Of a DNA stretch of 50,036 nucleotides, positions 24,840-33,716 are shown piece after piece. The first letter of the stretch is position 1; each line of letters starts with the position of its first letter. The notes under the pieces were generated by a model that was not told where the DNA came from, made no database searches, and saw only the letters and a list, made by a program, of their open reading frames with translations. A program made the position numbers and the translations under genes. Origin of the DNA: an uncultured Clostridia bacterium (GTDB lineage Bacteria > Bacillota > Clostridia > TANB77 > CAG-508); NCBI GenBank assembly GCA_949443285.1, contig CASSLW010000013.1:1-50036 (forward strand), read 5' to 3'.

Positions 24840-26873
24840 TTATGCACTTTTTCTTTGTTTTTCATCTTCTTTTTGTTTCTTTTTAGCTTGGTATATTTCT
24901 TTTTTCTTAATATACCATTCTCTTTTTAATATTTCCCTTCCCTTTTCTTTGCAATCATTACAATATTTCTGACTAGAACTATTTGGCTTATAAGTCTTGC
25001 CACATAATATACAAATTCTTTCTCTGTAACCTTTATTTCCACCTTGTGCTTGTATTTTCTCTCTATAATGTTTTCTGTGTCTTATTCTTCTGCCCTCATC
25101 TCTACATTCAATACAAAATTTTTGCCTTGATGTTGTAGGTGTATATTTCTTTCCACATATTTGACAGGTTCTATCTTCATATCTGGTTTTATAAACAGTA
25201 TTTTCAAATGTTATCGTAGTTGGCTCTAAACAACCTATATATCTGTAACTAATTTCAATTTTTTGTATTTTTTCTTTTTTGCCCTTATCATTTATAAGAA
25301 TTTCACTAGGATATACTATAATTCTATCAATTAAATTTGTTATTGTACTTTGTGTTAGTTCGCTAGTTCCAGTTTCTTTAAATTCAGTTAGCAATTTAGT
25401 AAAATTTATTGCATTTTTATTACTTCTATTTACTTTTTCTATTTCTTCTATTATTCCTTTTAGTTTTTCTTTTATTTCAAGCTGTTCTTTCTCATATTTA
25501 TTAGAAATCATAATAAAAGTATCTTCTGTTATTCTTTTCAAAACTTTATCTTCATAACTAGATGTGATTACCATATTTAACTCATTCAATCTATCCTCTA
25601 ATCTTCTCTTTTCATTTTCATAAGTTTTTGTATTTTGACTTGTCATTTCTTCAAGTTTTTGCTCTAAAATAGAATAATTTTCTTTATTGTCGCAAAAAGC
25701 ATTAGCATATTTATTTATATCATCTAAAACGATTTTATATAGTTTTTCTGCTCTTATACAAATATTTTTACATTCTTTTGTTCTATGAGGACAAGTAGTA
25801 TCACAATAATATTTTCTATTTTCAATACTTACTGAATCTCCTCTGCTATATATCTTTTTACAAAACATATTTCTACCATCTGGACATCTTATCATTCTAC
25901 TAAAAATATTCTTATATCGTTCTCCCTCTAATGTATTCTTATATAATATTTTGTTTTTTTCTCTTATTCTTTGTGCTTTATCAAATAATTCTTTACTTAT
26001 AATAGGCTCGTGCATATTTTCAATAATAGTCCATTGTTCTTTTGGTACTTTTACTATTTTCTTTATTTTGGGAGACAATTTTTTTGTTTTATTTCCAACT
26101 ACTGCACCTATATATACTTGATTAGATATAATATCTAATATCGTTTTATTATGCCAATAATAATAGTTTTTATTTCGCTTTTGTACTTTTCTTACTAACC
26201 CTTTTTGTAACCAATATTCCGTTGGTCTTAATATCTTTTTATCTTCTAAATATTTTGTAATATAACGTGTTCCTTTTCCTTGTGAATACATTTCAAATAT
26301 TTCTTTAATAACTGGTGCTGTTTCTTCATCTATTATTAAATGATTATGATTTTGTGGGTCTTTTAAATATCCATACGGTGCTGTTGTTGCCATATATTTT
26401 CCGTCTTTTGCTCTTGCTTTTCTTGCACTACTTACTTTTACTGATATATCTTTTACATACATTTCATTCAAAATATTCTTAAATGGTGTTATATCCATTG
26501 AAGAATTGCTTATTGTGTCTACTCCGTCATTTACTGCAATATATCTTACTTGATGTTCTGGAAAATATATCTCTAAATAATAACCACAGTCTAAATAGTT
26601 TCTTCCTAATCTTGATAAATCTTTTGTAACAACACAATCTATTTCCTTATTTTCAATATCTTGTATCATTCTTTTAAAATCTGGTCTTTCAAAATTACCA
26701 CCTGAAAAGCCATCATCTGCATATATTTTTGTTATCTGCCACCCTTTTTTAGTAACAAAATCTGTTAGTATTTTCTTTTGTGTATCAATACTTACACTTT
26801 CCTCATTATTTCCATCATCTATTGATAATCTTGTATAAATACCTACTCTATAATTTTCTTTATCTACAAGCAT
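24840..26873 (-). CDS. Large serine recombinase of the IME
   Basis: Site-specific recombinase of 677 residues expected to excise and insert the IME. The resolvase domain (1-150) has VGIYTRLSIDDG with the catalytic Ser, DDGFSGGNFERPDFKRMI, and TKDLSRLGRNYLDCG. A Recombinase domain follows (ATTAPYGYLKDPQNHNHLII), then a zinc-ribbon/coiled-coil region with CPDGRN and CPHRTKECKNIC. Unusually, the C-terminal 110 residues hold two similar zinc-finger-like units, CQICGKKYTPTTSRQKFCIE and CILCGKTYKPNSSSQKYCND. It lies at the left IME end, about 55 bases from the repeat. Confidence 0.92.
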   Translation of the reverse strand: MLVDKENYRVGIYTRLSIDDGNNEESVSIDTQKKILTDFVTKKGWQITKIYADDGFSGGNFERPDFKRMIQDIENKEIDCVVTKDLSRLGRNYLDCGYYLEIYFPEHQVRYIAVNDGVDTISNSSMDITPFKNILNEMYVKDISVKVSSARKARAKDGKYMATTAPYGYLKDPQNHNHLIIDEETAPVIKEIFEMYSQGKGTRYITKYLEDKKILRPTEYWLQKGLVRKVQKRNKNYYYWHNKTILDIISNQVYIGAVVGNKTKKLSPKIKKIVKVPKEQWTIIENMHEPIISKELFDKAQRIREKNKILYKNTLEGERYKNIFSRMIRCPDGRNMFCKKIYSRGDSVSIENRKYYCDTTCPHRTKECKNICIRAEKLYKIVLDDINKYANAFCDNKENYSILEQKLEEMTSQNTKTYENEKRRLEDRLNELNMVITSSYEDKVLKRITEDTFIMISNKYEKEQLEIKEKLKGIIEEIEKVNRSNKNAINFTKLLTEFKETGTSELTQSTITNLIDRIIVYPSEILINDKGKKEKIQKIEISYRYIGCLEPTTITFENTVYKTRYEDRTCQICGKKYTPTTSRQKFCIECRDEGRRIRHRKHYREKIQAQGGNKGYRERICILCGKTYKPNSSSQKYCNDCKEKGREILKREWYIKKKEIYQAKKKQKEDEKQRKSA

Positions 26874-26932
26874 ACTCTTTGCCCTCCTTTCATTCCATTA
26901 TATTTAAAATTGTTATAATCTCAATTATGCAA

Positions 26933-27097
26933 TTATTTCTTAAATTCTTCTGGGTGTTCTTCAATATATTTCTTTCTTTTCCTTTCAATTTCTTCCATTA
27001 CTATTGGTAATATTGCTTGAATAGGAGTAATTTCGTTTGTATATTTTCGTTCAACAATGATTTTTTCTACTACTTTGTTATCTTCTTTTTTAGCCAT
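26933..27097 (-). CDS. Small IME protein upstream of the recombinase
   Basis: A 54-residue charged protein starting MAKKEDNKVVEKIIVERKYT, with GGAGGGG before the ATG at 27097. Small proteins of this kind commonly precede Firmicute serine recombinases; it may be a recombination accessory factor, which is inference. No domain recognised. Confidence 0.55.
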   Translation of the reverse strand: MAKKEDNKVVEKIIVERKYTNEITPIQAILPIVMEEIERKRKKYIEEHPEEFKK

Positions 27098-27135
27098 TAT
27101 TACCCCTCCTCTCTTGTTTTTAGGCATAAAAAAAG

Positions 27136-27162
27136 AGAGATACTAATTTTCTTAATATCTCT
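27136..27162 (-). terminator. Terminator upstream of the recombinase genes
   Basis: Stem AGAGATA / TATCTCT with a T-run on the minus strand. It shares its loop with the hairpins at 21,370 and 23,081. Confidence 0.7.
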
Positions 27163-27195
27163 GTCAATTTATTCTCTTTTATAAAGTTCTATTTC

Positions 27196-27837
27196 CTATA
27201 ATAAACTATTATCTTTAAGTCCTAATTTAAAAGTTTCTATAAATTCAATATCTTGCATATCATCAGCTAGTTTTAAATATTCACTTAATGCTTTTACTTC
27301 TTTTTTAGTAAAGTTTACCATTTCGTTTCTTTCTATAAATTCCTTTATATTTGGGTATTCTTCTTTTATTTTACTCATTTTGTTTACTATCTCTTTGTAT
27401 TTTTTTATCTTCCATAGATTTGCACCTAACATTTCTTTTATAAAGCACATACTCTTGTAAATTAAAGTATCTTCTAAATTTTCAATATTATCATCTACGA
27501 ATTTTCTTTTATTATCTGCTATTTCTTTTTTTAGATATATTCTATCTAAAAAGCCTAATTTATAATACTGTTTATTCCAAAAACTACTTTCTCCAGACAT
27601 AGCACCCTCAAACCTATCTAATTTTAACCAGAGTTCTTTTTGTTTTTTCTTATCTTTTACTAACTCATACATTAAGTTTTCTAGTTCTTTTTTTGATTTT
27701 TCAACTTCTGTCATTTCTTCTGTTTTTCCATACATACGAATATATAAACATTGTAGTCCATCTCCTCTTGTTTCGTATATATCATTTAAAATTTGATTTT
27801 CAAATAACTCATTTACTGTATATTCTCTCTTTTCCAT
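27196..27837 (-). CDS. Paralogous IME protein A (DUF6809-like)
   Basis: A 213-residue helical protein that is a paralogue of the next gene. Shared features are LNDIYETRGDG / LDDLYDIREGE near the start, the cluster FWNKQYYKLGFLDRIYLKKE / FWYKPYYKTGFIDAISLNKQ around residue 90, and a C-terminal FKLGLKDNSLL / FKIGVKTGKSL. It resembles a family of unknown function common in Firmicute mobile elements (DUF6809, tentative). The two lie eleven bases apart, clearly an in-place duplication. Confidence 0.6.
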   Translation of the reverse strand: MEKREYTVNELFENQILNDIYETRGDGLQCLYIRMYGKTEEMTEVEKSKKELENLMYELVKDKKKQKELWLKLDRFEGAMSGESSFWNKQYYKLGFLDRIYLKKEIADNKRKFVDDNIENLEDTLIYKSMCFIKEMLGANLWKIKKYKEIVNKMSKIKEEYPNIKEFIERNEMVNFTKKEVKALSEYLKLADDMQDIEFIETFKLGLKDNSLL

Positions 27838-27848
27838 TTTCTACCCTC

Positions 27849-28469
27849 CTACAATGATTTTCCTGTTTTCACACCAATTTTAAACATTTCTTCTGACTCT
27901 AACATATTTCTTAAATCATATAATTCTTTTATTTCTAAAATTGCTTTCATTTCTTCTTGTGTAAATTCTGCAATTTTATTATTATCGTAGAAATTCATTA
28001 CTTTTGGGTATTTTTCTTTTATCTCTGCTAGTCTTTTACTTGCTTTTATATACTCATTATTTGCTTTTAAGTTATTATATTTCTGTTGGTCTATATAGTC
28101 CCATATATCATCTACACTATTATAAATATTATCTTCATTATTAGAATTATTACTTGCAATTTTTTCTTCTTTTATCTGTTTATTTAAAGATATTGCGTCT
28201 ATAAAACCTGTTTTGTAATATGGCTTATACCAAAAACACATCTGTCCCATTGCATATAACTCAAATTGATTTATTTTTTCATATAACTTTTGCATATCTT
28301 CTTCGTTTTTAATAAATTTCTTCATAAAATTTATCAAATCATCTTCTACATTATTTGCTTTCTTATCTTCTTCTGGCTCTCCATATTTTGCTATATAACT
28401 CTTTTCTACTTCCCCCTCTCTTATATCATATAAATCATCAAGTATTTTATTGTTGCATTCTATTTCCAT
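27849..28469 (-). CDS. Paralogous IME protein B (DUF6809-like)
   Basis: A 206-residue paralogue of the preceding gene (see the shared GFIDAISLNKQ and C-terminal FKIGVKTGKSL blocks), divergent between the two blocks and richer in Asn. First gene of a minus-strand IME operon. It has a good promoter just upstream (TTGACT, 17 bases, TACAAT) flanked by two TGTCGGTA repeats that may be operators for the divergent Xre protein. Function unknown. Confidence 0.6.
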   Translation of the reverse strand: MEIECNNKILDDLYDIREGEVEKSYIAKYGEPEEDKKANNVEDDLINFMKKFIKNEEDMQKLYEKINQFELYAMGQMCFWYKPYYKTGFIDAISLNKQIKEEKIASNNSNNEDNIYNSVDDIWDYIDQQKYNNLKANNEYIKASKRLAEIKEKYPKVMNFYDNNKIAEFTQEEMKAILEIKELYDLRNMLESEEMFKIGVKTGKSL

Positions 28470-28494
28470 ACATTTTCCCTCCTTATTACCATTC

Positions 28495-28543
28495 TGTCGG
28501 TATTGTATATGTTTTATTTTTACAAGTCAACAATGTGTCGGTA
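28495..28543 (-). promoter_or_regulatory. IME promoter with two operator-like repeats
   Basis: Minus-strand -35 TTGACT (28525-28530) and -10 TACAAT (28502-28507) are separated by 17 bases. Direct repeats TGTCGGTA lie at 28495-28502 and 28536-28543, one overlapping each end of the promoter. A plus-strand TATAAT at 28555-28560 could serve the Xre gene. Confidence 0.65.
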
Positions 28544-28592
28544 ATATTTAAGGGTATAATTTGTTATACTAATTTTGAAAGGAGAATTTGCT

Positions 28593-28829
28593 ATGGACTT
28601 ACAACAAGCTGTTAAATCACGAATAATATATCTATGCAAAAAGAAAGACATTTCTATCAACAAACTTGCTACTTTGTCTGGGATGAATCAATCAACAGTT
28701 AACAGTTTAGTTGATGGTACAAGTCAAAATCCTAAATTACTTACAATTATTCGTATACGCTTTGGTTTTGACATTACTTTAAAAGAATTTTTTGATGACC
28801 CAATTTTCAATGATATAGATGATGACTAA
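28593..28829 (+). CDS. Xre-family regulator of the IME
   Basis: A 78-residue helix-turn-helix protein: KSRIIYLCKKKDISINKLAT, then LSGMNQSTVNSLVDGTSQNP. It is of the short Cro/C1 type seen at divergent control regions. The ATG at 28593 follows AAAGGAG. It is the only plus-strand gene in the IME and faces the minus-strand operon across a promoter with TGTCGGTA repeats, so it probably represses both. Confidence 0.82.
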   Translation: MDLQQAVKSRIIYLCKKKDISINKLATLSGMNQSTVNSLVDGTSQNPKLLTIIRIRFGFDITLKEFFDDPIFNDIDDD

Positions 28830-28855
28830 CATTTTTATATGCTAGTCTTATTTTT

Positions 28856-29680
28856 TTATCTTCCTAAATCTCTATTCTTCCACCTTTGCATATATTGTTT
28901 TAGTAATTTTTCAATGGTATCTTCCATTTGTTTTGTACTATAACCTTTTGGAAAATACCCTTTTAATTTTTCCACTTTAAATTTTATTTGTTCTTTTTGA
29001 TTTGGCTTTTGCTCTGTCATTATATTGAATATCGTGTCCATATCCAATTTATTTTGTTTGCTTAATTCTCTCATTCTTATTGCTTGTGGGTATGATGGTG
29101 TGCAATCTTCACTTTCTATTGTTTCTAATAAGTCCTTTTGTTCTTGCTTTTTTAAATATGATATTTCTACTGCTGGGGACATTGCCATTTTATTTTCATC
29201 AACTAACTTTAATAACTCTGGTGTTAGTTCTGTTAGCCTTACATATCTTTGAACTTGTCTGCCACTCATATTATCAGTTATATTTTCTCGTGTCCACTTC
29301 TGGACATCTTGTCCAGAAGTTTTACCTTGATGTCTTTCTGCGTCTAGTTTCATTTTAAAAGCAAATGCTTTTTCACTTGGTAATATATCTTGTCTTTGCA
29401 AATTACTATCAACAACAGTTATAACTGCTAGGTTTTTGTCCATATCACGAATTAAGACAGGAACTTGCTTTATTCCTGCCTTTTCACAAGCATATTTTCT
29501 TCTATGCCCACTTATAATTTCATACCCTCCTTTATCTCTTTTTCGTACAATTAAGGGTTCTATAATTCCATATTTCTTTATACTATCTATTAAGTCTTGC
29601 ATTTCTTCATTATCTTTTACTTTATATGGATTATCTTTAAACTCGTATAAATCATTTATACTTACAATTTTTTCACTCAA
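28856..29680 (-). CDS. ParB/Spo0J-like protein of the IME
   Basis: A 274-residue ParB-family protein. The N-terminal ParB/Srx domain has NPYKVKDNEEMQDLIDSIKK, GIIEPLIVRKRDKGGYEIIS and GHRRKYACEKAGI (box II), followed by a KorB-like helix-turn-helix region (NMSGRQVQRYVRLTELTPEL). In IMEs such proteins usually occur without ParA and may help replication or regulation rather than partition. It is clearly related to the ICE's own ParB at 45,905-46,831. TTG start with a GAGGAGG site. Confidence 0.88.
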   Translation of the reverse strand: MSEKIVSINDLYEFKDNPYKVKDNEEMQDLIDSIKKYGIIEPLIVRKRDKGGYEIISGHRRKYACEKAGIKQVPVLIRDMDKNLAVITVVDSNLQRQDILPSEKAFAFKMKLDAERHQGKTSGQDVQKWTRENITDNMSGRQVQRYVRLTELTPELLKLVDENKMAMSPAVEISYLKKQEQKDLLETIESEDCTPSYPQAIRMRELSKQNKLDMDTIFNIMTEQKPNQKEQIKFKVEKLKGYFPKGYSTKQMEDTIEKLLKQYMQRWKNRDLGR

Positions 29681-29682
29681 TT

Positions 29683-31062
29683 TTATCTACCTCCTCTATC
29701 TCTATATTTATTTTTTTCTTTGTTCTGTGTTAGTTCTTCATTTCTGGTTTGTTTTTCTATTTGCACTATTTCTTTGATTTTAGGGACATCTTCTATAATT
29801 TGATTAGCTGTTTTTAGATATTTTCTATATCTTGTTAGTAAAGTAGTACAATCATCTCTTTTTTGTTTGTATTCTGCTATTTGCTTTTCATCTTTGCAAT
29901 TTCTTAACTTATTTCTGTATTTTTGCCTTACTTGTGTTATCTCTGCAATATCTTTTTCAGTTTGTGAAATATAACTTTTTACATCTTCAATAGTGTTTAA
30001 TTTTTCCTTTACAATTAACCTTGTTTGATTTGAATATCTTTCCATTTGCCTAACTGCTCGTTTCATTTCTGGAGATAATGGTTTATAGTGTGGTTTTTCT
30101 TTCGGTAATAGTCCCATAAAATAAAAGAGAGCTAAAAAAAGCACTTCTATTCCAGACATTTTGCTTATGCTTTTAAAACTCCCTTTATATTTATGAACTT
30201 TGTATCTTTTATATTTTCTTTTTGGTTTTACTAATTTGTAGTATTCTTCTTGCACATAACAAGGGTTATTGAATACTCTTTCAGCAATATTTCTAGGTGT
30301 ATATTGTTCCCCTAACTGATACATTCTTGTTGCTTTTTTATCATTTATTGAACGAATCGTTGCATATTTTCGGTTTGGATCATCATTGATAATATAACCT
30401 TTCTTATACATTGCCTTTTTAAATTGTGCATAACTTACACATATTTCTAGTGTTTCATCTATTGCTTTTCTCATTAGATTATACTTTGTTGGCTCTCCTC
30501 TTTTTTCTGCAAAATATATATTTCTTGGTGTTCTTCCTTTTGGATTTTTTATAACTGTTAGATTATTTTCAGCACATAATTCATCTGATAGACCTCTAAA
30601 ACGATAATATGCTCCTTTGTTACAATTAAACTTTTTGCCAGTAAACATATTAACGCTGCACACTACAAAATGATTATGATATGTGCCAGTATTAAAGTGT
30701 GTTGCTACTATTACTTGATGTTCTCTCCACATTTTCCTTGCTAGTTCTACTCCAATTTTATGTGCTTGTTCTGGAGATACTTCGCCAGTTTTAAAACTTT
30801 GATATGCGTGATATGCTACATTTCCATCTTGTTTATCATATTTTTTTTGTATATAACTCATTTCTTCAAATGCTGTTTCTCTATTACAATTTACACCAGT
30901 TACATACATAGTTTTTTCATTTTCATCAAAGGTTTTATCTTTATTTTCTGCATATAATAATACTTGTTTTAAGTCTGCAAAAATTGTTTTTTCTGGGTTA
31001 CTTGCATAGTCAACTACTCGTGATAAACTATCTTTAATTGCCCATATTTTTGTCGTTGCCAC
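29683..31062 (-). CDS. MOBP-type relaxase of the IME
   Basis: Relaxase of 459 residues, related to the ICE relaxase but divergent. It has the Tyr region RVVDYASNPEKT, GNVAYHAYQSFKTGEVSPEQ and the metal site NTGTYHNHFVVCSVN. The C-terminal part is a coiled coil ending in a basic tail. GTG at 31062 is chosen because MATTKIWAIKD is the usual start and GGAG lies nine bases upstream. It overlaps mobC by 29 bases. Together with the oriT at 31.4 kb it makes the IME mobilizable. Confidence 0.92.
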   Translation of the reverse strand: MATTKIWAIKDSLSRVVDYASNPEKTIFADLKQVLLYAENKDKTFDENEKTMYVTGVNCNRETAFEEMSYIQKKYDKQDGNVAYHAYQSFKTGEVSPEQAHKIGVELARKMWREHQVIVATHFNTGTYHNHFVVCSVNMFTGKKFNCNKGAYYRFRGLSDELCAENNLTVIKNPKGRTPRNIYFAEKRGEPTKYNLMRKAIDETLEICVSYAQFKKAMYKKGYIINDDPNRKYATIRSINDKKATRMYQLGEQYTPRNIAERVFNNPCYVQEEYYKLVKPKRKYKRYKVHKYKGSFKSISKMSGIEVLFLALFYFMGLLPKEKPHYKPLSPEMKRAVRQMERYSNQTRLIVKEKLNTIEDVKSYISQTEKDIAEITQVRQKYRNKLRNCKDEKQIAEYKQKRDDCTTLLTRYRKYLKTANQIIEDVPKIKEIVQIEKQTRNEELTQNKEKNKYRDRGGR

Positions 31063-31357
31063 CCTCATCATCTCCATTATTTTTTGAATAATAAATGTCT
31101 AAAAATTTCTTTTCAATTATCTCTAAACATTGTATAATTTTTTCTTTTTCTAACCTATTAACATTACTTTTTACTTTGCAAATATCAATATAAATTTTAT
31201 AAAATTCTTTATCTGGTATTGGGTAAATTTCTTTTTTTAGTCCAACTTTTCTTAAATATGCTGATAAATTTGTACCACTATTTTTTGCATTTCTTTCTAA
31301 TTTTTTCTTTTCATTTTCACTTACTCTTAAATGAATTTCTACTTTTTTATTTTTCAA
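31034..31357 (-). CDS. mobC: MobC-like relaxosome protein (IME)
   Basis: A 107-residue ribbon-helix-helix-type MobC: KKVEIHLRVSENEKKKLERN, then AKNSGTNLSAYLRKVGL. The start is TTG. It overlaps the relaxase gene at its end and lies beside the candidate oriT, as in the ICE. Confidence 0.88.
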   Translation of the reverse strand: MKNKKVEIHLRVSENEKKKLERNAKNSGTNLSAYLRKVGLKKEIYPIPDKEFYKIYIDICKVKSNVNRLEKEKIIQCLEIIEKKFLDIYYSKNNGDDEGGNDKNMGN

Positions 31358-31396
31358 AATAATTCACTTCCTTTCAACTTTTCTAGCTGGGGTTAT

Positions 31397-31484
31397 AGGG
31401 GTGCAAAACCCCTTTCAACGAATGTTGTCGGTTTTGGGTGCGACACAAAACCTATGCTCGCTACACTGATAGATAAATCTATCA
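31397..31484 (-). other. Candidate oriT of the IME
   Basis: The gap upstream of mobC holds hairpins AGGGGT / ACCCCT (31397-31413) and GGTTTTG / CAAAACC (31430-31452), then TGCTCGCTA at 31455-31463 and a perfect palindrome TGATAGAT-AA-ATCTATCA at 31467-31484. The order hairpin, hairpin, TGCTYGCTA is the same as in the ICE oriT at 19.8 kb. Confidence 0.72.
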
Positions 31485-31611
31485 ATGCAGATTTTAACTT
31501 GCTTATTTCTTATTGTTTTTTACTCTAAAATTTTCTATTTTTTATAACAGTGATGACAACAATGACAATGATGACATTGATTTTGATATAGCACTCTTGT
31601 CATAAAAAATT

Positions 31612-32031
31612 TTATAGCCCTCTATCATAATTTTTATTTTGTTCTTTTGTATATTCTGGGTATCTTATTTTAATTCCCTCATAGAAATATGGTGCATAAC
31701 TACAACAAAATATTTCACTCACATTATATTTCTCGGAAACTTTTTCATTTTCAATATCTTTTTCACTATCATAATTACATCTGTTCCATAAACTAAATGC
31801 CATTCTTGTTACTTTTTCACTCGTACTTGTTTGATATGCTCCATTGATTGAATCAATGTTTATCTCTCCTGTTCTTAAATTAAATATTTTATTAAAATTA
31901 TCTCTTGTTGTTTCGCATATTCCTAATGTATAAACTATTGCTTTATAATACACATCTGTTTTTCCCATTATTTGCATTTCCTTATATTTTTCATTCCAAA
32001 ATTCTCTATGCTTACTATCTATAAATTTCAT
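31612..32031 (-). CDS. DUF6075-like IME protein
   Basis: A 139-residue protein starting MKFIDSKHREFWNEKYKEMQ, resembling a family of unknown function (DUF6075, tentative) found beside replication genes of Firmicute mobile elements. A conserved-looking block is LWNRCNYDSEKD and CCSYAPYFYEGIKIRYPEY. The ATG at 32031 follows AAGGAGGAG; the frame is open further up but overlaps the ATPase gene. Likely part of the IME replication module. Confidence 0.65.
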   Translation of the reverse strand: MKFIDSKHREFWNEKYKEMQIMGKTDVYYKAIVYTLGICETTRDNFNKIFNLRTGEINIDSINGAYQTSTSEKVTRMAFSLWNRCNYDSEKDIENEKVSEKYNVSEIFCCSYAPYFYEGIKIRYPEYTKEQNKNYDRGL

Positions 32032-32041
32032 AAACTCCTCC

Positions 32042-33076
32042 TTAATTTTTATTTGATGACAATGTTGGTATCTCAATATCATTGTCATTGTTGTCATTAT
32101 TGTCATCAATGACATTTCTTTTCAGTATTATTTTTCTTCCGTTCCTATTTCTAAATAAAGAATATTCAATGCTATTTTCTTTTAATTTTGTAAAGTGATA
32201 TTCATTCAATATTTTTGTAATAACTGTTGGTGCAATTTCTTTTTCTTCTAGTTCTTTTAGTAATTCTGTTGCACTGCCTTGCCATTCTGTTTTATTTTTC
32301 ATAAGTTCTACAACCTTATATATTACTTCTGGAGTCTGTTGTTCTTCAATTTCTTTTTGTGTTGCTTTGCTAATTAGTTCCCAATTACAATTATTAAATC
32401 TCAAAACAAATTCTTGATATTCTACATCTCTACCAGTTATATATAAAGTGGCTGTGCTTTCAGTTCGTGTTTTTTTATCTAGTATAAATGTTGTATCACT
32501 ACTTCCCATTATTCCATTTGTTCCAGAAACTTTATTGAATACATCATTATCGCCTTGTTTTCTTATATGGTGTACTAATATAATTGCTATCTTATATTTG
32601 TCTGCAAATTCTTTTAAAACTGATACATCTCCATAATCATTTGAATAACTGTTGTCATTTCCTTGATTACGAATTTTTTGCAATGTATCTATAACTATTA
32701 GTCTTGTATTTGGAAATTGCTTTATATGGCTTTCTAGTTGTAATATAAGACCATTTGAGATTTTACTTGTAGATGTTGCAAAATGTAATCTGTTATTTGC
32801 TGTATCTGTTATTTTAAATAGTCTGCTTTGTATTCTTGCAAATGTATCTTCTAAACATAAATATAAAACATCACTTTCTTTTGTTTTTAGTTCCCACATA
32901 GGCTCTCCTTTTGATACTTGTAAACATATTTTTAGCATTAACCAACTTTTGCCTATTTTAGAAGCTCCACAAAATAAGTGTAGTCCAATGGGTAAAATAT
33001 TCTCAATAATAAATTCTGTTTGCCCTAAAGGGTTATATAATAAAGTTTCTGCATCAATAATTTCTAGTTCTTTCAT
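32042..33076 (-). CDS. RepA/RadA-like AAA ATPase of the IME
   Basis: A 344-residue ATPase of the AAA_25/RepA helicase type. Walker A is in LHLFCGASKIGKSWLMLKI (about 33-50), Walker B in TRLIVIDTLQKIRNQ, and a sensor region in VHHIRKQGD NDVFNKVSG. The C-terminal part is a small winged-helix-like region. Such proteins act as replicative helicases of plasmids and IMEs, so the excised IME may replicate by itself. AAAGGAGG precedes the ATG. Confidence 0.85.
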   Translation of the reverse strand: MKELEIIDAETLLYNPLGQTEFIIENILPIGLHLFCGASKIGKSWLMLKICLQVSKGEPMWELKTKESDVLYLCLEDTFARIQSRLFKITDTANNRLHFATSTSKISNGLILQLESHIKQFPNTRLIVIDTLQKIRNQGNDNSYSNDYGDVSVLKEFADKYKIAIILVHHIRKQGDNDVFNKVSGTNGIMGSSDTTFILDKKTRTESTATLYITGRDVEYQEFVLRFNNCNWELISKATQKEIEEQQTPEVIYKVVELMKNKTEWQGSATELLKELEEKEIAPTVITKILNEYHFTKLKENSIEYSLFRNRNGRKIILKRNVIDDNNDNNDNDIEIPTLSSNKN

Positions 33077-33214
33077 TTGGCTTTTTCCTCCTTTCCCTTT
33101 ACTAGCTGAAGAAAAGTATATTGCTTTTCAGTTAGTAAAAAAATTAACCCTATATCAATGCTTTTTGCATTAGATATAAGGCTATGTATTTCCTTTATAT
33201 TCAATTTTTTCTTT

Positions 33215-33598
33215 TTAGTTATATACATACTCGTTATAAACTATTTCTTCGGCTCTCGCCTTAATATTATTCATTCTAGCAACCCATTCTAATTGATTAC
33301 TTGCTTTTAGTTCTTCTGTAACATTCTCATTCTTTGCTAATTTTGTTATTATACTTGCTAAAAGAGAATTGCATTTTTCATCTATTGAATGTAAATAGGT
33401 ATTCAACTTACCATCTAGTCTTAATTCAGTACATAAAGGAATATTATGCTTTTCAATATATCTCAAATGTGCCTTTCCATATCTTCCAATAGTGAAATTT
33501 GTGTCTTTTGGTATTGTTAGATTTGGGAAATAATAATCTCCTTTTAGTGTGTAAGTTATTCCAGTTCTTTCATCAACATATTCATTTTTTAATTCCAT
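33215..33598 (-). CDS. tnpV: TnpV-family protein of the IME
   Basis: A 127-residue protein of the TnpV family, common in Tn4451-like and other Firmicute elements, function unknown. Family blocks: KGDYYFPNLT, RYGKAHLRYIEKHN, and VTEELKASNQLEWVARMNNI followed by KARAEEIVYNEYVY. It lies at the right end of the IME. A paralogue is nested out of frame inside the SNF2-methylase gene at 38.8-39.1 kb. Confidence 0.85.
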   Translation of the reverse strand: MELKNEYVDERTGITYTLKGDYYFPNLTIPKDTNFTIGRYGKAHLRYIEKHNIPLCTELRLDGKLNTYLHSIDEKCNSLLASIITKLAKNENVTEELKASNQLEWVARMNNIKARAEEIVYNEYVYN

Positions 33599-33716
33599 AG
33601 TTATTACCACCTTTCAATACTGATTTTACCTTACTTTGTAGGCTTTTTCAAATGTGCATTAAGCAACTTTTTGATATTCTGCTTTATTCTTTCGGTCAAA
33701 CATTTTCATTACATTT

